This document shows positions 59,182-64,000 of a stretch of 64,000 bases of DNA, piece by piece (position 1 is the stretch's first letter; each line of letters starts with the position of its first letter). A program made the position numbers and the translations under genes. The stretch covers positions 16,001 through 80,000 of the forward strand of contig NZ_RQFA01000072.1 in the NCBI RefSeq assembly GCF_004770155.1. Reading direction: 5' to 3'. Source of the DNA: Leptospira gomenensis (GTDB lineage Bacteria > Spirochaetota > Leptospiria > Leptospirales > Leptospiraceae). The notes under the pieces were generated by a model. It had not been told where the DNA came from. It saw only the letters and a program-made list of their open reading frames with translations, and did not search any database.

Positions 59182-59505
59182 CTGATTCTAACCGCTTGGC
59201 CGTCGTGGGTTTCGAATCCGAAAGCATTCGGCGAACGGATTCTTACTTGAAAACGGCTTTTTTATCCGATTCAAAAAGTGCATCGTCCAATGAAGATCGT
59301 CGAACGTTGAAAATGCGCTTCTACTATGGAAAGTAATTACACTTCTTTGTAATCAATGATTTATTGGTAACTCAGGATTTTTTTGTACTTTTTCGAACAA
59401 TATATACGTCATGCGAAATTGCATTTTATAAGTCGATATTTACTGTAGAGAAACGGTTTCTAAGAATTGTTGCGACCGTGTCAAGAGCGGACCCGAGCGG
59501 GTTTT
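59182..59505. other. 324-base gap upstream of the Amt-chemoreceptor gene
   Basis: It holds the palindrome ATTACA-N6-TGTAAT (59336-59353) inside an AT-rich stretch that probably contains the promoter of the fusion gene. No sigma-54 site (TGGCAC-N5-TTGC) was found on the minus strand. The remainder shows nothing I can support. Confidence 0.4.
59336..59353. promoter_or_regulatory. palindrome ATTACA-N6-TGTAAT
   Basis: Perfect six-base arms lie about 155 bases upstream of the Amt-chemoreceptor start. The form suits a dimeric regulator such as a Crp/Fnr or NtrC-like protein, but the distance is long. Confidence 0.35.
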
Positions 59506-60843
59506 TTAGGGCTGAAACGGAGTGAAGAGCAAAATCCATTCGCCGCTGAGACGTTCATACCAAGATTCTTCCGGATAATACGCTCCGCCGACCGCTTCCA
59601 AAACGGTTTTCATATACGGTTCTCCCGGATCGAAATCCTTGCCGTCCAAATGGATCGAACCGCCCCATTTTTTTTTCGCCTGCGTATGGGAATAAACTCC
59701 TCTTAACGATTCCACCTTTTCGTTGTTCAACGGTATTTTGAACCTTTCCGAAAGTTCTTTGACAAGTCGTACGACCGCTTCCGTTTGTTCTCGATTGGAC
59801 AACAACATTTCGGTGTCCTTACCCACGATTTCCACCTGAAAGCAGTTCGCGTTCGTACCCGTGGCCGCTGCGGCCGTGTCCAGGATGGAATCCAAAAGTT
59901 GATAGATTTTCCCGTCTTTGTCCGCAAGAAAGGTGGCGGATAAATTCCGTTTTTCTAATATTTCTATCGTCTTTTGATAATCCGGAATCGCGGTGTAGTG
60001 TAACACGATACAATCGGGACGAATCACTCCGCGATGATTGTAACGAAGCCTTCGATCCTCCGGAGCTTTTCCCTCGGAAGTTTTTTCGACCGAAATTAAG
60101 TCGATCGTTGGGGAAGGGGAGATTCCGCGACCGTGACTGAAAACGGGGTTTATTTTTTTTCCGGCGGAATCCGTAAACTTTTCCTTTCTCAAAACCCAAC
60201 CCGGATGAAAACGATCCTTCCACTCCGTCTCGGGATGAAACCTGCCTCGCAGTTTTTCCAAAATCGCGGCGAGGGTTTTTTCGCCTCCACATTCCGTCGT
60301 ATCCAAAAATCGGCCGAATTTCTTTTTACTCTGCGTATGGGTGAAAATTCCCTTTCCGCCGGCAATATCATAATTATTGAATGGAATCGAATGTTCTTTT
60401 CCCAAGTTGCCGATCAAATCGGCGAGGGAGTTCAGTTGCCCCTCGTTTTTTACGGCCGCTTCTCCGTTCCCTTCCCAAGCGATATGAATACTATGTTCAT
60501 CCATTCCGGGAGCCGCTTTGTAGAGGATTTTGGAAGGTTCTTCCACTCCGTAAACGACGCCGTTTTCCGACACGATAAAGTGGACCATCCAACCCGCGGC
60601 CCGACTCTTTTCCAAATATTCCCCCGCTTTGAGACCGGCGGTGTGATGAAGAAGAATCGATTTTACCCGAAATCCCCACCTTCTTTTACCCACCGAGTCC
60701 AAGGAATCCGCGCCGATCCCCAAGGCGCCGAACGGAAGGATTCCGTTTTTGTCGGAAAGAGAAGTCCCTTGGATCGGAGGAGAGGTGGCGCAACCGGTTA
60801 AAAAGACGCCCAATAAAAACGCTTCTACGGAAGGAAATTTCAT
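59506..60843 (-). CDS. lipoprotein with two tandem amidase (PGRP-like) domains
   Basis: The protein has 445 residues. A signal peptide ends LLGVFLTGC (Cys 18). Domain 1 (about 55-220) has SILLHHTAG and [14 protein letters not shown]. Domain 2 (about 270-435) has CIVLHYTAI and [13 protein letters not shown]. Both share the order of N-acetylmuramoyl-L-alanine amidases (His, then His-Thr-Gln). The two halves also share a [10 protein letters not shown] or [10 protein letters not shown] motif near their ends, so the gene arose by internal duplication. It probably cuts peptidoglycan from the periplasmic side. Confidence 0.83.
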   Translation of the reverse strand: MKFPSVEAFLLGVFLTGCATSPPIQGTSLSDKNGILPFGALGIGADSLDSVGKRRWGFRVKSILLHHTAGLKAGEYLEKSRAAGWMVHFIVSENGVVYGVEEPSKILYKAAPGMDEHSIHIAWEGNGEAAVKNEGQLNSLADLIGNLGKEHSIPFNNYDIAGGKGIFTHTQSKKKFGRFLDTTECGGEKTLAAILEKLRGRFHPETEWKDRFHPGWVLRKEKFTDSAGKKINPVFSHGRGISPSPTIDLISVEKTSEGKAPEDRRLRYNHRGVIRPDCIVLHYTAIPDYQKTIEILEKRNLSATFLADKDGKIYQLLDSILDTAAAATGTNANCFQVEIVGKDTEMLLSNREQTEAVVRLVKELSERFKIPLNNEKVESLRGVYSHTQAKKKWGGSIHLDGKDFDPGEPYMKTVLEAVGGAYYPEESWYERLSGEWILLFTPFQP

Positions 60844-61430
60844 CTGCCGTTCACCTTTTCCCTGAGACGAGATACGTCCTCTCTGAGTTTTTCGAGGGAC
60901 TTGGAAAGTTTCCGATGACGATTTATTAAATCTGAATATTCAAAAATTCTAAAATTTCTTTCCTTTTTGGATTTCGGGTCGTCCTCTTCGGGTGCGAGCG
61001 GAATGTCCCGGAAAATTTCCGACGACGAATCGAATTCCCGCGTTAGTTTGACGAATTCCGCGGAACAAGCCGAAAAATATTCGGGTGGGAACTCCCGCTT
61101 TTTGGATTCGAGTCGTTTTTCGAGGTCGTCCGTCGCGGCTTTTAAAAAGGAAAACAGGGATTGGTTGTCTTGGACGATCTCGTCGAGCGATTCCCGGAGA
61201 TGAAGTTCCGTCTTCGATTTGGAATGATGGACTCCTTTTCGAGCCTTTCTGTAGATGACGTAGATCAGGAAAACGGAAACGAGGAATATGAACGTAAAAA
61301 GAAAAAAAGTCCGTTTCCCGTAGATCCATTCCAGGGTTTCCCATTGTAGAAAGTCCGGCGCCCAAAATGCGATTCCCGTAAAAATCGCAATCGAAACGAA
61401 AAACGAATAGAAAAGGATTCGAATTGCCAT
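60840..61430 (-). CDS. membrane protein with coiled-coil tail
   Basis: The protein has 196 residues. Two membrane segments (about 6-24 and 41-60) are followed by a charged cytoplasmic helix region ending in a coiled coil [20 protein letters not shown]. Its stop overlaps the start of the amidase lipoprotein by 4 bases, so the two are coupled and may act together at the envelope. I do not recognise the family. Confidence 0.7.
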   Translation of the reverse strand: MAIRILFYSFFVSIAIFTGIAFWAPDFLQWETLEWIYGKRTFFLFTFIFLVSVFLIYVIYRKARKGVHHSKSKTELHLRESLDEIVQDNQSLFSFLKAATDDLEKRLESKKREFPPEYFSACSAEFVKLTREFDSSSEIFRDIPLAPEEDDPKSKKERNFRIFEYSDLINRHRKLSKSLEKLREDVSRLREKVNGR

Positions 61431-61540
61431 TCGGATTCATGACAGAATCCAGGCGCGCGCCTGTCAAGGAAACCTTAACGTTTCCGAAAACGTAGATACA
61501 CGTTCAAGATCTCCTCCCCGCCGAGCCGATACTTCTAAAG

Positions 61541-61702
61541 ATGGAAGAATCCGCTCCGCAAAAAAAACAACCGAACAACGTGGTGAACTTGGGTCTTTAC
61601 AAGATCAAAAAAACTCTCCGAGAAGAGGGATTCGAAGTCGTGGAAAAACCCAACGGAAAAATCTCCCTCGTCATTCGCGTCGCTAAAGGAAAACAAAGTT
61701 AA
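61541..61702 (+). CDS. small ORF, 53-residue basic protein
   Basis: ATG at 61541 opens 53 codons ending in TAA. The sequence includes LGLYKIKKTLREEGFEVVEK and KISLVIRVAKGKQ: a compact alpha-beta pattern with a helix and a strand, rich in lysine. A weak TAAAG lies upstream. It stands alone, divergent from the coiled-coil gene. The regular amphipathic pattern and lack of rare codons favour a real gene, but no family is recognised. Confidence 0.5.
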   Translation: MEESAPQKKQPNNVVNLGLYKIKKTLREEGFEVVEKPNGKISLVIRVAKGKQS

Positions 61703-61873
61703 AGGATTTTCCTAAGGGCGAAAACGGGGCTCTTTCCGAAGGTCCAGATCGGATCCATTCCGTTGGAAGGTATTCTCCGTCCAACCTAAATCCCCGGAAC
61801 TTTGCGGCCCGCCGCACGGAGCGTTTTGTAATATATTATAGTTTTAGAATATTCTAAAATAATAAGGCTAAAT

Positions 61874-63173
<1,300 letters not shown>

Positions 63174-63590
63174 ATGTCGGCCAGACGCACTTCCCGTGAA
63201 ATCGCCGTTATGGCTCTCTATCAGTTGGAACTGACGGGACCTCCTCTTAAGGAAGTTCTAAAGTTCAAATGGTACGATAAAAAAATCGAACAGGAAGAAA
63301 GGGATTTCGCGGTTTCCATCGTAAATGGGGTTGTGAAAAATCAGGAACGGATCGATACTCTTATTAAGAAATATTCCAAGAACTGGGACTTTTCCAGAAT
63401 CAGCGTCGTCAACAAAGCGATCCTTCGGTTGTCGGTGTATGCGTTGTTGTTTACCTGGGAAGTTCCGAAGAACGTGACGATCGACGAAGCGGTGGAACTC
63501 ACTAAGGAGTTCGAAAGCGAAGAGTCGGCCCGGTTCGTGAACGGAATTTTGGACTCGATCCTCAAAAACGAAATCAAATCCGATGGATAA
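63174..63590 (+). CDS. nusB: transcription antitermination factor NusB
   Basis: The protein has 138 residues, all helical. It shows [19 protein letters not shown] at the start, [20 protein letters not shown] and [20 protein letters not shown], then [10 protein letters not shown]. NusB with NusE binds boxA RNA and supports rRNA transcription. The ATG follows the ribH stop directly, and its own stop overlaps the start of the next gene by 8 bases. Confidence 0.95.
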   Translation: MSARRTSREIAVMALYQLELTGPPLKEVLKFKWYDKKIEQEERDFAVSIVNGVVKNQERIDTLIKKYSKNWDFSRISVVNKAILRLSVYALLFTWEVPKNVTIDEAVELTKEFESEESARFVNGILDSILKNEIKSDG

Positions 63591-64000
63591 CGACATCCGC
63601 AAGAACAGGCTTTTTTTGGAGGGAATGGAGGAAAAAGAACTCTATTTCCCGGAGGAAAGGGTCGCAGTTCGAGTCCGGAGATCGTATAATAAACTTCTAA
63701 TATTCTGGATTTTAACCGGTGTTTTGGTGTTGGGCGGTTTGGGATTCGCCGTCTATTATCAGTTTTTTAAAACGAAATCGGGAGATTCGGATTTTGCGGG
63801 CGGATTCAACAGGGATCTTGTTCAAAACAAATCGGATATCAATCGCCTTTTGGAACGACCTTATCTTCCCGACGCGAACGCTAACCCCGCCTTGGCGAAA
63901 TGTATCAATCTTTACAAGGAACGTTTTACCAGACAGGCCTTCGACTACTGTAACGAATTTCTGGATTCGACCGGAACACAAGAGGAAAAGTCTATCGCCT
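63583..64000 (+). CDS. membrane-anchored TPR-like protein (3' end beyond window)
   Basis: ATG at 63583 overlaps the end of nusB. The frame is open to base 64000, giving 139 visible residues. A cytoplasmic start of about 45 residues is followed by one membrane segment ([20 protein letters not shown]) and then an outside domain with [20 protein letters not shown], which looks like the first TPR helix pair. The position after nusB suggests cotranscription. The rest lies outside the window. Confidence 0.7.
   Translation, partial: MDNDIRKNRLFLEGMEEKELYFPEERVAVRVRRSYNKLLIFWILTGVLVLGGLGFAVYYQFFKTKSGDSDFAGGFNRDLVQNKSDINRLLERPYLPDANANPALAKCINLYKERFTRQAFDYCNEFLDSTGTQEEKSIA

Noticed and set aside
59182..59505. 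sigma-54 promoter for the Amt fusion
   Set aside because: No TGGCAC-N5-TTGC match on the minus strand.

Overview
The window reads as chromosomal DNA of a Leptospira species (spirochaete). This is judged from gene content and style, not from a database search. Evidence includes several lipoproteins with short hydrophobic signal sequences and relaxed spirochaetal lipoboxes, an unlinked tRNA-Ile/tRNA-Ala pair with no rRNA genes beside it, an ammonium-transporter/chemoreceptor fusion, many small regulator-plus-enzyme gene pairs, and a ribH-nusB-TPR cluster. The DNA is densely coding on both strands. I see no phage, insertion sequence, integron, CRISPR array or rRNA gene.

Layout. 1-5 kb: the end of an Rv2258c-like methyltransferase, a small exported protein behind a near-perfect palindrome, a DoxX protein, a PcfJ-like protein, an ABC-F ATPase and an AhpD-like protein. 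5.3-6.1 kb: a divergent MerR-type metal sensor and MerF-like membrane protein with a textbook MerR operator between them. 6.1-11 kb: a TetR regulator facing a flavin monooxygenase, then an ABC-2 exporter with a short-chain reductase resembling 3-ketosphinganine reductase. 11-21 kb: recC-recB-recD, each joined by a 4-base stop/start overlap, facing recQ. 21-27 kb: a DoxX protein, a QacA-type efflux pump, and an ArsR-DoxX-SRPBCC(x4) operon with its own operator. 27-34 kb: a methyltransferase, an AT-rich exported protein, a Ste24-like protease, a luciferase-like monooxygenase, thiM, a HisKA_2 sensor kinase and two tRNAs.

34-38 kb: a coupled operon of a cyclic-nucleotide-binding protein, an OpgC-like acyltransferase and a beta-propeller lipoprotein. 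38-41.4 kb: an acyl-CoA dehydrogenase, an APH-type kinase, a small partner protein and a histidine phosphatase. This set resembles the LvaABC/ACAD10-11 route for 4-hydroxyacyl-CoA. 41.5-48 kb: a large sensor kinase, an SMR pump, a TetR-controlled SnoaL protein, a thioesterase, a zinc alcohol dehydrogenase and a carbonic anhydrase. 48-56 kb: an exported protein, a Notum/pectin-acetylesterase-like lipoprotein, Lon with a very basic tail, a DegT aminotransferase and Dps. 56-64 kb: the Amt-HAMP-MCP fusion, a lipoprotein with tandem amidase domains, a 53-residue ORF, a TPR-like lipoprotein, ribH, nusB and the start of a membrane TPR protein.

The most interesting items are the LvaABC-like operon, the Amt-chemoreceptor fusion, the MerR/MerF metal module, the ketosphinganine-reductase-like gene coupled to an exporter, the SRPBCC gene cluster, and a family of short inverted repeats with core GTAGGA(A/T)CTCC. 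All functional calls rest on motif recognition by eye. No alignment or structure prediction was run.
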